A stretch of DNA of 64,000 bases, taken from Roseateles sp. GTDB lineage: Bacteria; Pseudomonadota; Gammaproteobacteria; Burkholderiales; Burkholderiaceae. The stretch covers positions 1 to 64,000 of the forward strand of contig JAFAMW010000039.1 of the NCBI GenBank assembly GCA_019232985.1. The letters are read 5' to 3'. The position numbers and the translations under genes were made by a program. Positions 20,775-31,220 of this stretch are shown here, in pieces. A model generated the notes under the pieces. It ran no database searches and had not been told where the DNA came from. It was given only the letters and a program-made list of their open reading frames with translations. The stretch's first letter is position 1; the number at the start of each line of letters is the position of its first letter.

Positions 20775-21284
20775 ATGAACCCGATCACGCTTGCCGCCCT
20801 CGAGGCCTTCCCCGACCAGCTCGAGGCCCATTACGCGGCCTTTCCCGCCGCGTTCACGCATTGGGCGCCGGCGTCCTGGGACGGCGTTCCGAGCGAGCCG
20901 CTGACGGCGATCGAGCAGATCTGCCATGTCCGCGACATCGAGGTCGACGGCTACCACCTGCGCTTCGAGCGCACGCTGGCCGAGACGCACCCGACCCTGG
21001 CCTCGCTCGACACCGACGCGCTCGCCGCCGAGCGCGCCTACGGGCAGGCCGACGCGACCGCCGTCTTCGCGTCGTTCCGCGCCGCGCGTCGCCACACCGT
21101 CGGCCTGCTGCGCGGCCTCGCGCCGGCGCAGTTCGACCGCACGGCCGTGTTCGAGGGCTACGGCCCGCTGACGCTGCGCAGCCTCGTCCACTATCTGTGC
21201 AGCCACGACCAGCAGCATCTGGCCGGGCTGCAATGGCTGCTCGGCAAGCTCGCCGCGCAGGCCGCAGGAGACCAGACCCCATGA
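20775..21284 (+). CDS. DinB-family four-helix protein
   Basis: This 169-aa protein shows the DinB superfamily metal-site histidines: ICHVRDIEVDGYHLRF near residue 48 and LVHYLCSHDQQHLAGL near 140. DinB-like proteins are metal-binding four-helix bundles, often thiol-dependent transferases or of unknown role. Its stop overlaps the ATG of the following acetyltransferase gene (ATGA), so the two are translationally coupled. Confidence 0.85.
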   Translation: MNPITLAALEAFPDQLEAHYAAFPAAFTHWAPASWDGVPSEPLTAIEQICHVRDIEVDGYHLRFERTLAETHPTLASLDTDALAAERAYGQADATAVFASFRAARRHTVGLLRGLAPAQFDRTAVFEGYGPLTLRSLVHYLCSHDQQHLAGLQWLLGKLAAQAAGDQTP

Positions 21285-21730
21285 GCCTCGCGATCCGTGA
21301 AGCGCTGGCCGCCGACGCGCCGGCCGTCGCCGCCTTGTTCGACCGCTATCGCCAGTTCTACGAGCAGCCCGCGGATCTCGCGCTGGCGCAGCAGTTCATC
21401 GCGGCGCGGCTCGAGAATCGCGAATCGGTGATCCTCGTGGCCGAATCGGCGCCGGGCGAACTCGTCGGCTTCTGCCAGCTTTACCCGAGCTTCTGCTCGG
21501 TCGAGGCCCGGCCGATCTATACGCTCTACGACCTGTTCGTACAGCCCGCCGCAAGAAAGGCGGGCGCCGGCCGCCTGCTGCTGCAAGCGGCGGAGGCGAG
21601 GGCGATCGCGGAGGGCCGGGCGCGCCTGGACCTGACCACGGCCCGCACGAACAAGACCGCGCAGTCGCTCTACGAAGCGCTGGGCTGGGTGCGCGACGAC
21701 GTTTTCTTCGCCTACAGCCGCAAGGTGTAG
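21281..21730 (+). CDS. GNAT N-acetyltransferase
   Basis: This 149-aa protein has the GNAT fold motifs: an N-terminal IREALAADAPAVAALFDRY, the acetyl-CoA loop region LFVQPAARKAGAGRLLLQAAE, and the C-terminal NKTAQSLYEALGWVRDD typical of small-molecule or amine acetyltransferases. It starts inside the DinB stop codon. The substrate is unknown. Confidence 0.88.
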   Translation: MSLAIREALAADAPAVAALFDRYRQFYEQPADLALAQQFIAARLENRESVILVAESAPGELVGFCQLYPSFCSVEARPIYTLYDLFVQPAARKAGAGRLLLQAAEARAIAEGRARLDLTTARTNKTAQSLYEALGWVRDDVFFAYSRKV

Positions 21731-21747
21731 CGTTTCGGGAAGAGGCC

Positions 21748-21864
21748 ATGAAGCTGATCGAGATCCGCACCTACCGGCTCGAGCCCGGCTGCGCCGAGCG
21801 CCTCGTCGCGGCCTGCCGGATCGCGCTGCCGCTCGTGCGCGCGAGCGGCATGGACGTCGTCTAG
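21748..21864 (+). pseudogene. Truncated NIPSNAP-family gene
   Basis: The 38-residue ORF reads MKLIEIRTYRLEPGCAERL and continues to ASGMDVV before TAG. This is the normal first strand and helix of a ~100-residue NIPSNAP protein (EIRTYxLxPG ... GMxVVxxG). A ribosome site (GAAGAGG) is intact. Three bases after the stop lies the 3' end of the convergent CDF gene, so the remainder was deleted or replaced. Confidence 0.6.
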
Positions 21865-21867
21865 GCC

Positions 21868-22890
21868 TTACGGCGCCGCGTGCGGGCGGTGATGATGCGC
21901 GTGCCCGTCATGCGCCTCGACGTCCAGCGAGCAGCGGTGCGCCGTCGTTCCCTGCTCGACCTGGAGCGTGCTGTGGCCGATGCCGAAGCGCGCCTTGAGC
22001 TGCGCGGCGACGGCCTCGACGAACGCGTCGCCCGGGTAGCCGGCCGGCACGACCAGGTGCGCGGTCAGCGCCGACTCGGTCGTGCTCATGCCCCACACAT
22101 GCAGGTCGTGCACCTCGGCGACGCCGGCCTGCTCGCTCAGGAAGTCTTTGACCTCGCCGAGGTCGATGCCCGTGGGCACGGCGGACAGGGCGAGCCGCAC
22201 CGACTCGCGCAGCAGGCCCCAGGTGCCCCAGACGATCACGGCGACGATCACGACGCTGACGAGCGGGTCGAGCCAGTACCAGCCCGTCGCCATCATCACG
22301 GCGCCGGTCACGACGACGCCCAGCGAGACCGCGGCGTCGGCGAGCATGTGCGTGTAGGCCGCGCGAACGTTCAGGTCGTGCTTGCGTCCCGCGACGAACA
22401 GCCAGGCCGAGAAGCCGTTGACGGCAATCCCGGCCGCGGCGACCCACATCACGACGCCGCCGGCCACCGCCGGCGGTTCGGACAGGCGCTGCAGCGCCTC
22501 CCACGCCACGCCGCCGCAGGCGACGAGCAGGAACACCGCGTTCGCGAGCGCCGCGAGGATCGAGCTGCTGCGCAGGCCGTAGGTGAAGCGCGCGCTCGGC
22601 GCGCGCCGGGCCAATAGCGCGGCGACCAGCGCGAGCACCAGGCCCAGCACGTCGGACAGGTTGTGCCCGGCGTCGGCGATCAGCGCGGTCGAGTTCGCGA
22701 TCAGCCCGTAGACGAGCTCCGCGACGACAAAGCCGCTGTTCAGCACGATCGCGACGACGAAGGCCTTGCGCTGCCGGTCGGGGTCGCCGTGATGATGGTG
22801 GCCATGATGGCCGTGGTCGCCATGGCCGTGCGCGGCATGGTCGTGCGGGTGTTCGTGGCCATGCTCGTGGCCGTGATCGTGCGACGTCAT
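21868..22890 (-). CDS. Cation diffusion facilitator (CzcD/ZitB-like) metal exporter
   Basis: This 340-aa protein has a His-rich N-terminus (HDHGHEHGHEHPHDH) and six membrane helices. The transport-site motifs are ALIADAGHNLSDVLGL (helix II) and YTHMLADAAVSLGVV (helix V), both HxxxD as in Zn2+/Cd2+ exporters. A C-terminal cytoplasmic domain and a His-rich tail follow. Start 22890 is preferred because GGAGG precedes it; an in-frame ATG at 22938 adds 16 poorly fitting residues. Zn, Co or Cd efflux by proton antiport is likely. Confidence 0.92.
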   Translation of the reverse strand: MTSHDHGHEHGHEHPHDHAAHGHGDHGHHGHHHHGDPDRQRKAFVVAIVLNSGFVVAELVYGLIANSTALIADAGHNLSDVLGLVLALVAALLARRAPSARFTYGLRSSSILAALANAVFLLVACGGVAWEALQRLSEPPAVAGGVVMWVAAAGIAVNGFSAWLFVAGRKHDLNVRAAYTHMLADAAVSLGVVVTGAVMMATGWYWLDPLVSVVIVAVIVWGTWGLLRESVRLALSAVPTGIDLGEVKDFLSEQAGVAEVHDLHVWGMSTTESALTAHLVVPAGYPGDAFVEAVAAQLKARFGIGHSTLQVEQGTTAHRCSLDVEAHDGHAHHHRPHAAP

Positions 22891-22956
22891 CTTCCTACCT
22901 CCAGGGATCTCGAAGCGGATTTGACACCCTGTAGCCACTCCAGAGTCAAGAGGCGC

Positions 22957-24441
22957 TCAGGCCCAGGCCAGGCCCGCGTCCGTGTCGCCTGTCACGGCCG
23001 GCTGCGCGAGCAGCTTGCGCAGCGCGCGGCCGAGCCGCTCGGCGCCTTCGGCGAGTTGGTCCGCGTCGGGCGACGCGTAGCACAGGCGGATATGGCCCGA
23101 CGCGCCCTGCTCGGGCAGGAAAGACTCGCCGCCGCGCACCGACACGCCCTCGGCGGCGGCGGCGGCCTCGACTTCGGCGCCGCTCAGGCCCGGCGGCAGC
23201 GCGGCCCAGACATAGGGGCCGCCGACCGGCGGCGTCACGCGCAGGCCCGGGCAATGCCGCGCGAGTGCGCGCACGAGCAGGTCGCGGCGCCGCTCGAGCT
23301 CGCCGCGCAGCCGCGCGAGGTGGCGGGCCTGCGCGCCGCTCGCCAGGAAGTCGGCGAGCAGCGCCTGGCTCAGCGGCGCGGTGCTGAGGTCGAGGCTCGC
23401 CTTGGCCGCGACGAGCAGGTGCATGGCTTCGCGCGGCGCGGCGAGCCAGCCGAGGCGCAGGGCCGGGCTGATGTGCTTGGACGCGCCGCCCTGCTGGATC
23501 ACGAGGCCGGCCGGGTCGAGCTTCTTCAGCGACGGCGGCGGCGCGATGTCGAACAGCAGCTCGTCGTAGACCACGCTCTCGACGACCGGCGTGCGGAAGC
23601 GCTCGCACAGCTGCAGCACGCGGCGGCGGCGCTCGACGCCCATCACGCGCCCGGTCGGGCATTGCAGCGTCGGGATCAGGTAGATCAGCTTGGGCCGCGC
23701 GCGCACGAGGGCGTCCTCGAGCGCGTCGGGGTCGACGCCCTCGTGGTCCATCGGCACGCCGACGACCTCGGCGCCCGCCGCGCGGAACGCGCGGAACGCG
23801 CCGTGCCAGCAGGGGCTCTCGACGAGCGCGACGGCGCCGGGCCCGAGCAGCGCGCGCGCGATCACGTTGAGCCCCTGCTGCGCGCCGCCGGTCACGAGCA
23901 CTTCGTCGGCCGCGACGCGCGCGCCCCGTTCCTGCAGCCGCCCGGCGAGCGCCTCGCGCAGCGCCGCGAGGCCCTGCGGCGGCGCTGCGCTCGCGAGCAG
24001 CTCGGGCCGGGTCGCGACGCGCGCGGCGCTCGCCGCCAGCGCCGCGCGCGGCACCAGCTCGGGGTGGAGCCAGCCGTCGGCGAGCGGGATGTCGCCGGGC
24101 GCGCGGCGCGGGCCCGGCGGCGGGGCGTGGCGCGTCAGCGGCGCGCCGAGCTGGCGCCACGCGATCGGGCCGGCCACGTCGCCGTCGCTTGCCATCACGA
24201 TCACGCCGCGGCCGACGTAGCCGCGCAGCAGGCCCTGGTCCTTGAGGTCCTGGTAGGCCGCGGTCACCGTCGTGCGGCTCACGCCGAGCCGGGTCGCGTA
24301 GTCGCGCTCCGAGGGCAGGCGGTCGCCGACGCGCAGGCGGCCCGCGCGGATCGCCGCGCGCAGCGCCGCGCCGAGCTGCTGGTACAGCGGCGCGGCCGAG
24401 TCCGGATCGGGGCTGAAGCGCAGCGGGTCGGGCTTGGGCAT
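22957..24441 (-). CDS. MocR/PdxR-type transcription regulator (GntR HTH + aminotransferase domain)
   Basis: This 494-aa protein has an N-terminal GntR winged helix (~18-85: APLYQQLGAALRAAIRAGRL, LPSERDYATRLGVSRTTV). A fold-type I aminotransferase-like domain follows, with the PLP-lysine region QQGGASKHISPALRLGW and the PLP-contacting YLIPTLQCPTGRVM. MocR proteins sense PLP or an amino compound and usually act on a divergent gene; here that is phzF. GAGGA supports ATG 24441. In-frame ATG 24471 would reach into the operator region. Confidence 0.9.
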   Translation of the reverse strand: MPKPDPLRFSPDPDSAAPLYQQLGAALRAAIRAGRLRVGDRLPSERDYATRLGVSRTTVTAAYQDLKDQGLLRGYVGRGVIVMASDGDVAGPIAWRQLGAPLTRHAPPPGPRRAPGDIPLADGWLHPELVPRAALAASAARVATRPELLASAAPPQGLAALREALAGRLQERGARVAADEVLVTGGAQQGLNVIARALLGPGAVALVESPCWHGAFRAFRAAGAEVVGVPMDHEGVDPDALEDALVRARPKLIYLIPTLQCPTGRVMGVERRRRVLQLCERFRTPVVESVVYDELLFDIAPPPSLKKLDPAGLVIQQGGASKHISPALRLGWLAAPREAMHLLVAAKASLDLSTAPLSQALLADFLASGAQARHLARLRGELERRRDLLVRALARHCPGLRVTPPVGGPYVWAALPPGLSGAEVEAAAAAEGVSVRGGESFLPEQGASGHIRLCYASPDADQLAEGAERLGRALRKLLAQPAVTGDTDAGLAWA

Positions 24442-24470
24442 GGCGGGTCCTCGAATAAGTCCATTCGGCA

Positions 24471-24518
24471 ATTGGCTATGGAAGATAGCGCCAATCCGTC
24501 GCCAAATAAACGGCCAAT
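24471..24518. promoter_or_regulatory. Candidate MocR operator with CCAAT repeats
   Basis: The 83-base divergent gap holds ATTGGCTAT (24471-24479), ATAGCGCCAAT (24485-24495), which is its inverted copy with two extra bases, and a third GGCCAAT (24512-24518). MocR regulators bind paired direct/inverted repeats in such gaps, so this is the natural operator for both genes. Confidence 0.45.
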
Positions 24519-24524
24519 CAATTT

Positions 24525-25340
24525 ATGGACCCGAACATGCCGCAGCCCATCTTCCAGATCGACGCCTTCGCGAACCGCCGCTTCGAGGGCAACCCCGCCG
24601 CCGTGATCCTGCTCGACGCCTACCCCGCCGACGCCGAGCTGCAGGCCCACGCGGCCGAGAACAACCTTGCCGAGACGGCCTTCCTCATGCGCGACGGCGC
24701 CGACTACCGGCTGCGCTGGTTCACGCCCTGCGTCGAGGTGCCGCTGTGCGGCCACGCGACGCTCGCGAGCGCGGCCGTCGTGCTCGAGCGCCTCGAGCCC
24801 GCGCGCGAGCGGGTCGTCTTCCACACCGCGAGCGGGCCGCTGACGGTGCGCCGCGCGGCCGCGCCGGGCCGTTACGCGATGGACTTCCCGGTGCGGCGCT
24901 GCAAGCCGGTCGCGACGCCCAAGGGCCTCGCGGCGGTGCTCGGCGCCGCGCCGCTCGAGGTCGCGCACGACGGCTTCAACTACGTCGTGCGCCTCGACGG
25001 CGAGGCGCGCGTGCGCGGCCTCGTGCCCGCGCTGGACGCGATCGCGGCGCTCGACGCCACCGACGCGATCCGCGGCGTGATCGTCACGGCCCGGGCCGAC
25101 GCCGGGCCTTACGACATCGTGAGCCGCTACTTCGCGCCGGCCAAGGGCATCCCCGAGGACCCGGTCACGGGCAGCGCGCATTGTTCGCTCGCCGATTTCT
25201 GGTCGGCGCGGCTCGACCGCACCGACCTGCGCGCGTGGCAGGCCTCGGCGCGCGGCGGCGCGCTCGACGTGCGCCTGCGCGGCGAGCGCGTCGAGCTCGA
25301 AGGCGCCTGCGTGTTCTACTTCGAGGGCACGCTGTGCTGA
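24525..25340 (+). CDS. PhzF-family isomerase/epimerase
   Basis: This 271-aa protein has the PhzF fold signatures: [34 protein letters not shown] with the catalytic Glu, [13 protein letters not shown] and [16 protein letters not shown]. Despite the name, most members outside phenazine clusters are uncharacterised isomerases, and no other phz gene is near. ATG 24537 is an alternative start. It probably acts on a small amino or carboxylate metabolite under the divergent MocR regulator. Confidence 0.9.
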   Translation: MDPNMPQPIFQIDAFANRRFEGNPAAVILLDAYPADAELQAHAAENNLAETAFLMRDGADYRLRWFTPCVEVPLCGHATLASAAVVLERLEPARERVVFHTASGPLTVRRAAAPGRYAMDFPVRRCKPVATPKGLAAVLGAAPLEVAHDGFNYVVRLDGEARVRGLVPALDAIAALDATDAIRGVIVTARADAGPYDIVSRYFAPAKGIPEDPVTGSAHCSLADFWSARLDRTDLRAWQASARGGALDVRLRGERVELEGACVFYFEGTLC

Positions 25341-25374
25341 GCGTGCGCCCGCCCGTCCGCGAGGGAGTCCCCCG

Positions 25375-26010
25375 ATGCTGAAGCTGCTCGGCAAGTCGCC
25401 GTCGATCAATGTGCGCAAGGTGCTCTGGACCTGCGCCGAACTCGGCCTCGAGCTCGAGCACGAGGAATGGGGCGCCGGCTACCGGCCGACGCAGGACGCC
25501 GCCTACCTCGCGCTCAACCCGAACGCGCTCGTTCCCGTGATCGTCGACGGCGACTTCGTGCTCTGGGAGTCCAACGCGATCTGCCGCTACCTCGCCGCAC
25601 GCGAGGGCCGCGCCGACCTGCTGCCGGCCGCGCCGCGCGAGCGCGCGCGCGTAGAGCAGTGGATGGACTGGCAGGCCAGCGACTTCAACAACGCGTGGCG
25701 CTACGCGTTCCTGGGCCTCGTGCGCAAGAGCCCCGAGCACCAGGACGCGGCGGCCGTCGCCGCGAGCGTCGCGAGCTGGCACCGCCACATGCAGATCCTC
25801 GAGGGCCAGCTCGAGCGCACGGGTGCCCATGTGGCCGGCGCCGCGTTCACGCTCGCCGACATCGTGATCGGCCTGGCGGCGCAGCGCTGGCGCGTCGCGC
25901 CGATCGACGCCGTCGCGCCGCGCCCCGCGCTGCCGGCCGTCGCCGCCTACCTCGAGCGCCTGCTCGAACGCCCGGGTTTCCGCCAGCACGGCGCGAACGG
26001 GCAAGCCTGA
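25375..26010 (+). CDS. Glutathione S-transferase family protein
   Basis: This 211-aa protein has an N-terminal thioredoxin-like domain with [40 protein letters not shown] (cis-Pro and the gamma-Glu-binding ES) and a helical C-terminal domain (~90-211, [21 protein letters not shown]). It lies in a same-strand run phzF-gst-dehydratase-GNAT with gaps of 34, 14 and 1 bases, so is probably one transcript. Confidence 0.9.
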   Translation: MLKLLGKSPSINVRKVLWTCAELGLELEHEEWGAGYRPTQDAAYLALNPNALVPVIVDGDFVLWESNAICRYLAAREGRADLLPAAPRERARVEQWMDWQASDFNNAWRYAFLGLVRKSPEHQDAAAVAASVASWHRHMQILEGQLERTGAHVAGAAFTLADIVIGLAAQRWRVAPIDAVAPRPALPAVAAYLERLLERPGFRQHGANGQA

Positions 26011-26024
26011 AAGAAGCGCGGATC

Positions 26025-26990
26025 ATGACGCTGCCACTCCCGACCTTCGACGACGTGCGCGCGGCCGCCGGGCGCCTGCGCGGCCAGGCCCATCGCACGC
26101 CGGTGCTGCGCTCCAGCACGATCGACGCCGAGCTCTCGGCCGAGGTCTTCTTCAAGTGCGAGAACCTCCAGCGCATGGGCGCGTTCAAGTTCCGCGGCGC
26201 GTACAACGCGCTCGCGCGCTTCAGCGCCGCGCAGCGCCGTGCGGGCGTCGTCGCGTTCTCGTCGGGCAACCACGCGCAGGCGATCGCGCTCGCCGCGCGC
26301 CTGCTCGGCATGCCCGCGACGATCGTGATGCCCGAGGACGCGCCGGCGGCCAAGATCGCCGCGACGCGCGGCTACGGCGGCCGCACCGTGCTCTACGACC
26401 GCTACACCCAGGACCGCGAGCAGATCGGCCGCGAACTCGCCGAGCGCGAGGGCCTGACGCTGATCCCGCCCTACGATCACGCCGACGTGATCGCGGGCCA
26501 GGGCACGGCCGCGCTCGAACTGTTCGAGGACGTCGGCCCGCTCGACGCGCTGTTCGCGCCGCTCGGCGGCGGCGGCCTGCTGTCGGGCACGGCGCTCGCG
26601 ACGCGCGCGCTCGCGCCGCAGTGCAAGCTCTACGGCGTCGAGCCGGCCGCCGGCGACGACGGCCAGCAGTCGTTCCGGCGCGGCGCGCGCGTGCGCATCG
26701 CGACGCCCAAGACGATCGCCGACGGCGCCCAGACCGAGCAGCTCGGCGCGCTGACCTTCGAGATCATCCGCCGCGACGTCGACGACGTGCTGACCGCGAG
26801 CGACGCCGAGCTGGTCGCCTGCATGGGCTTCTTCGCGAGCCGCATGAAGCTCGTCGTCGAGCCGACCGGCTGCCTCGGCCTCGCCGGCGCGCGCGGCCTG
26901 AAGGAGGCGCTCGAGGGCCGCCGCGTCGGCGTGCTGATCAGCGGCGGCAACGTCGACGTGACGCGCCTGGGCCAGCTGTTTGCGGCTTAG
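26025..26990 (+). CDS. PLP-dependent threonine/serine dehydratase-like enzyme
   Basis: This 321-aa protein has fold-type II signatures: FFKCENLQRMGAFKFRGAYN with the PLP lysine, AFSSGNHAQAIALAAR (phosphate/substrate loop), LGGGGLLSGTALA (PLP phosphate) and VEPTGCLGLAG. The length and SSGNHAQ motif fit threonine dehydratase, serine racemase or threo-3-hydroxyaspartate dehydratase; there is no ACT regulatory domain, so it is catabolic rather than biosynthetic IlvA. The pairing with a MocR regulator suggests an amino-acid substrate. Confidence 0.88.
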   Translation: MTLPLPTFDDVRAAAGRLRGQAHRTPVLRSSTIDAELSAEVFFKCENLQRMGAFKFRGAYNALARFSAAQRRAGVVAFSSGNHAQAIALAARLLGMPATIVMPEDAPAAKIAATRGYGGRTVLYDRYTQDREQIGRELAEREGLTLIPPYDHADVIAGQGTAALELFEDVGPLDALFAPLGGGGLLSGTALATRALAPQCKLYGVEPAAGDDGQQSFRRGARVRIATPKTIADGAQTEQLGALTFEIIRRDVDDVLTASDAELVACMGFFASRMKLVVEPTGCLGLAGARGLKEALEGRRVGVLISGGNVDVTRLGQLFAA

Positions 26991-26991
26991 G

Positions 26992-27558
26992 ATGAAGGCC
27001 GTTGCGTACCGCCCCGATCCGATGACCGTCGACCTTCGCCTGAGCCTCGCGCCCCCGACCCCGGCCGATATCCCCGAGCTGCTGCAATTCGAGACCGCGA
27101 ACCGCGCGTTCTTCGAGGCGCGCGTGAATTCGCGGCCGGCCGCCTACTACTCGCCCGAGGGCGTCGCCGCCGCGATCGAGACCGCCGCGCGCGACGCGGC
27201 GTCCGACCAGGGCTACCAGTACCTGGTGCGCGACGCGGCCGGCGCGCTCGTCGCGCGCGTCAACCTCGTGCGCGTGCGGCGCGCGCATTTCCACTCGGCC
27301 GAGCTCGGCTACCGCGTCGCCGAGGCGGCCTGCGGCCGCGGCGTCGCGAGCGCGGCCGTGCGCGAGCTGCTCGCGCTCGCGTTCGGGCCGCTGCGCCTGC
27401 AGCGCGTCGAGGCGAACGCGCGCGCCGAAAACCTCGCGTCGTGCCGGGTGCTCGAGTGCAACGGCTTCGTGGCGTTCGGGCGCTCGCGGCGCAGCTTCGA
27501 GCTCGGCGGCGTCTGGTACGACCGCGTCTACTACGAACGCCATGTGACAGCCGCGTAA
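26992..27558 (+). CDS. RimJ/RimL-type GNAT acetyltransferase
   Basis: This 188-aa protein has the RimL-like pattern: LAPPTPADIPELLQFETANR at the start, ELGYRVAEAACGRGVASAAVRELL (acetyl-CoA loop) and RVEANARAENLASCRVLECNGF. The start is uncertain: ATG 26992 is one base after the dehydratase stop, and ATG 27022 would remove ten residues. Such enzymes acetylate protein N-termini or small amines. Confidence 0.82.
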   Translation: MKAVAYRPDPMTVDLRLSLAPPTPADIPELLQFETANRAFFEARVNSRPAAYYSPEGVAAAIETAARDAASDQGYQYLVRDAAGALVARVNLVRVRRAHFHSAELGYRVAEAACGRGVASAAVRELLALAFGPLRLQRVEANARAENLASCRVLECNGFVAFGRSRRSFELGGVWYDRVYYERHVTAA

Positions 27559-27578
27559 AGCCGGCCGCTGAATTCTCG

Positions 27579-27593
27579 CTATCAGGGTCATAG
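27579..27593. promoter_or_regulatory. Candidate OxyR site upstream of katG
   Basis: CTAT-N7-ATAG matches the central half of the OxyR consensus (ATAG-N7-CTAT-N7-ATAG-N7-CTAT). It ends 11 bases before a plausible -35 box, the usual place for activation. The outer ATAG and CTAT elements are not conserved. Confidence 0.45.
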
Positions 27594-27604
27594 GCAGGCT
27601 TGCA

Positions 27605-29838
<2,234 letters not shown>

Positions 29839-29852
29839 GCGCAAGAACGGCT

Positions 29853-29875
29853 GCCCCGCCTTGGCACAGCGGGGC
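29853..29875 (+). terminator. Hairpin after katG
   Basis: GCCCCGC (29853-29859) and GCGGGGC (29869-29875) form a 7-bp stem with a 9-base loop, 15 bases after the katG stop. No T tract follows. Confidence 0.45.
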
Positions 29876-29963
29876 CGCCCGGCGCACGCGCAAGGCCCGA
29901 TGCCGCCAGCTGACATCGCTGTTAGCTTCTTCGGTTCAGCCATGGGGGCTGAAGGAGAACGAG

Positions 29964-30413
29964 ATGAAGAAGACTGTGATGAGGGGATTGTTCGCGGCCG
30001 CGCTCTTGTCGGCGGCGGCTCTGCCGATGCGTGCCTGGGCGGGCGACTGGCCGCTCGCCGTGGGCGATTTCTGGGAGGTCACGGACGTGCACCTGAAGGA
30101 TGGCGGCGAGTTCGCCTACGCGAAGTTCCTCGCGGGCGAATGGCGGGCCGAGCGCGAGTTCGCGAAGTCCAAGGGCTGGATCAAGGGCTATGTGATCCTG
30201 TCCAACAACAACCCCCGCAAGGGCGAGGCCGACCTCTACCTGATCACCATCACCGACCACCTGGCGAGCGGTCCCGAGGCCGAGAAGCGCAACGACGAAT
30301 ACGTGGCCTGGGCCAAGAAGACCAACGAGCAGATGGTCAAGGAGTCGGGCAACCGCGTCGAGATCCGCGAGATCCTGGGCAGCGAGCTGCTCCAGGAGCT
30401 GAAGTTCAAGTGA
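29964..30413 (+). CDS. Small exported protein of unknown function
   Basis: This 149-aa protein has a clear signal peptide (~1-26, ending MRAWAG). The mature part begins DWPLAVGDFWEVTDVHLKDGG and contains ILSNNNPRKGEADLYLITIT, resembling the dimeric alpha/beta barrel-like 'EIxD/NIPSNAP-type' small proteins, but I cannot name a family. AAGGAG precedes ATG 29964. A 7-bp hairpin (29935-29953) ends in this ribosome site. It ends 20 bases from a convergent gene. Confidence 0.7.
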   Translation: MKKTVMRGLFAAALLSAAALPMRAWAGDWPLAVGDFWEVTDVHLKDGGEFAYAKFLAGEWRAEREFAKSKGWIKGYVILSNNNPRKGEADLYLITITDHLASGPEAEKRNDEYVAWAKKTNEQMVKESGNRVEIREILGSELLQELKFK

Positions 30414-30435
30414 GACGCGGGCTGCGCCGCGCGTC
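30414..30435. terminator. Hairpin between convergent genes
   Basis: GACGCG-GGC and GCC-G-CGCGTC pair around a 3-base loop (one bulged G) exactly between the two stop codons. Confidence 0.45.
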
Positions 30436-31084
30436 AGGCTTCGGCCGCGATCCGGCGCAGCGCCTGCTCGAAGACCTCGGGCGGCTGGCCGCCCGAGATC
30501 AGGTGCCGGTCGTTGATGATCACGGCCGGCACCGAGTGGATGCCGTGCGACTGGTAGAAGGCCTCGGCCTCGCGCACCGCATCCGCGTAGGCGTCGCCCG
30601 CGAGCAGGGTGCGCGCCGCGTCGGCGTCGAGGCCCACGGCCGCAGCGCGCTCGACGAGCAGGGCGTGATCGCTCGGGTCCTTGCCCTCGCTGAAATACGC
30701 GCTCAACAGCGCGAGCTTGAGGTCGCGCTGGCGGTGGCCGCCCAGGCGCTCGTCCTCGACGCCGGCCCAGTGCAGCAGGCGGTGCGCGTCGAAGGTGTTG
30801 TAGATGCGGCTGCGCGCGCCCTGCGCGAAGTCGAAGCCGACGCTCGCGCCGCGTGCGCGGATCGCGGCGCGGTTCGCCTCGAGCTGGGCCGCGGGCATGC
30901 CGTACTTGCGGCTCAGGTGCTCGGTGATGTCCTCGCCCTCGGGCGCCATGCCGGGGTTGAGCTCGAAGGGCTGGAAATGCAGCTCGACCTGGAGCTCGGG
31001 CACGCGCGCGAGCGCCTGCTCGAGCGACTTCAGGCCGATCGCGCACCAGGGGCAGGAGACGTCGGAGACGAAATCGATCTTCAT
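30434..31084 (-). CDS. DsbA/FrnE-family thiol oxidoreductase
   Basis: This 216-aa cytoplasmic protein lacks a signal peptide. The redox motif is DVSCPWCAIG (CPWC) at residues ~11-14. HFQPFELNPGMAPEGEDITEHL and HSVPAVIINDRHLISGGQPPE (cis-Pro loop) place it in the FrnE/2-hydroxychromene-2-carboxylate isomerase-like branch. FrnE in other bacteria protects against oxidative stress, which fits the katG neighbourhood. Start at 31084 keeps the family's usual N-terminus (MKIDFVSDVSCPWC). Confidence 0.9.
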   Translation of the reverse strand: MKIDFVSDVSCPWCAIGLKSLEQALARVPELQVELHFQPFELNPGMAPEGEDITEHLSRKYGMPAAQLEANRAAIRARGASVGFDFAQGARSRIYNTFDAHRLLHWAGVEDERLGGHRQRDLKLALLSAYFSEGKDPSDHALLVERAAAVGLDADAARTLLAGDAYADAVREAEAFYQSHGIHSVPAVIINDRHLISGGQPPEVFEQALRRIAAEA

Positions 31085-31220
31085 GGGCGCGAATCTAGCG
31101 CCTGCGCAAAGGGCTTGCCGGCCCCGGGGCATGTCCGGCCCGGGCACGGCGACGAAGCCGTCGGCGCGCCGTCGCGATGAGCGACACTGGGGGCTTCCGT
31201 CCGACTCCGCAACCGCCGCC

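Noticed and set aside
24525..25340. Phenazine biosynthesis cluster
   Set aside because: Only a phzF-like gene is present; no phzA/B/D/E/G neighbours. The family name is misleading.
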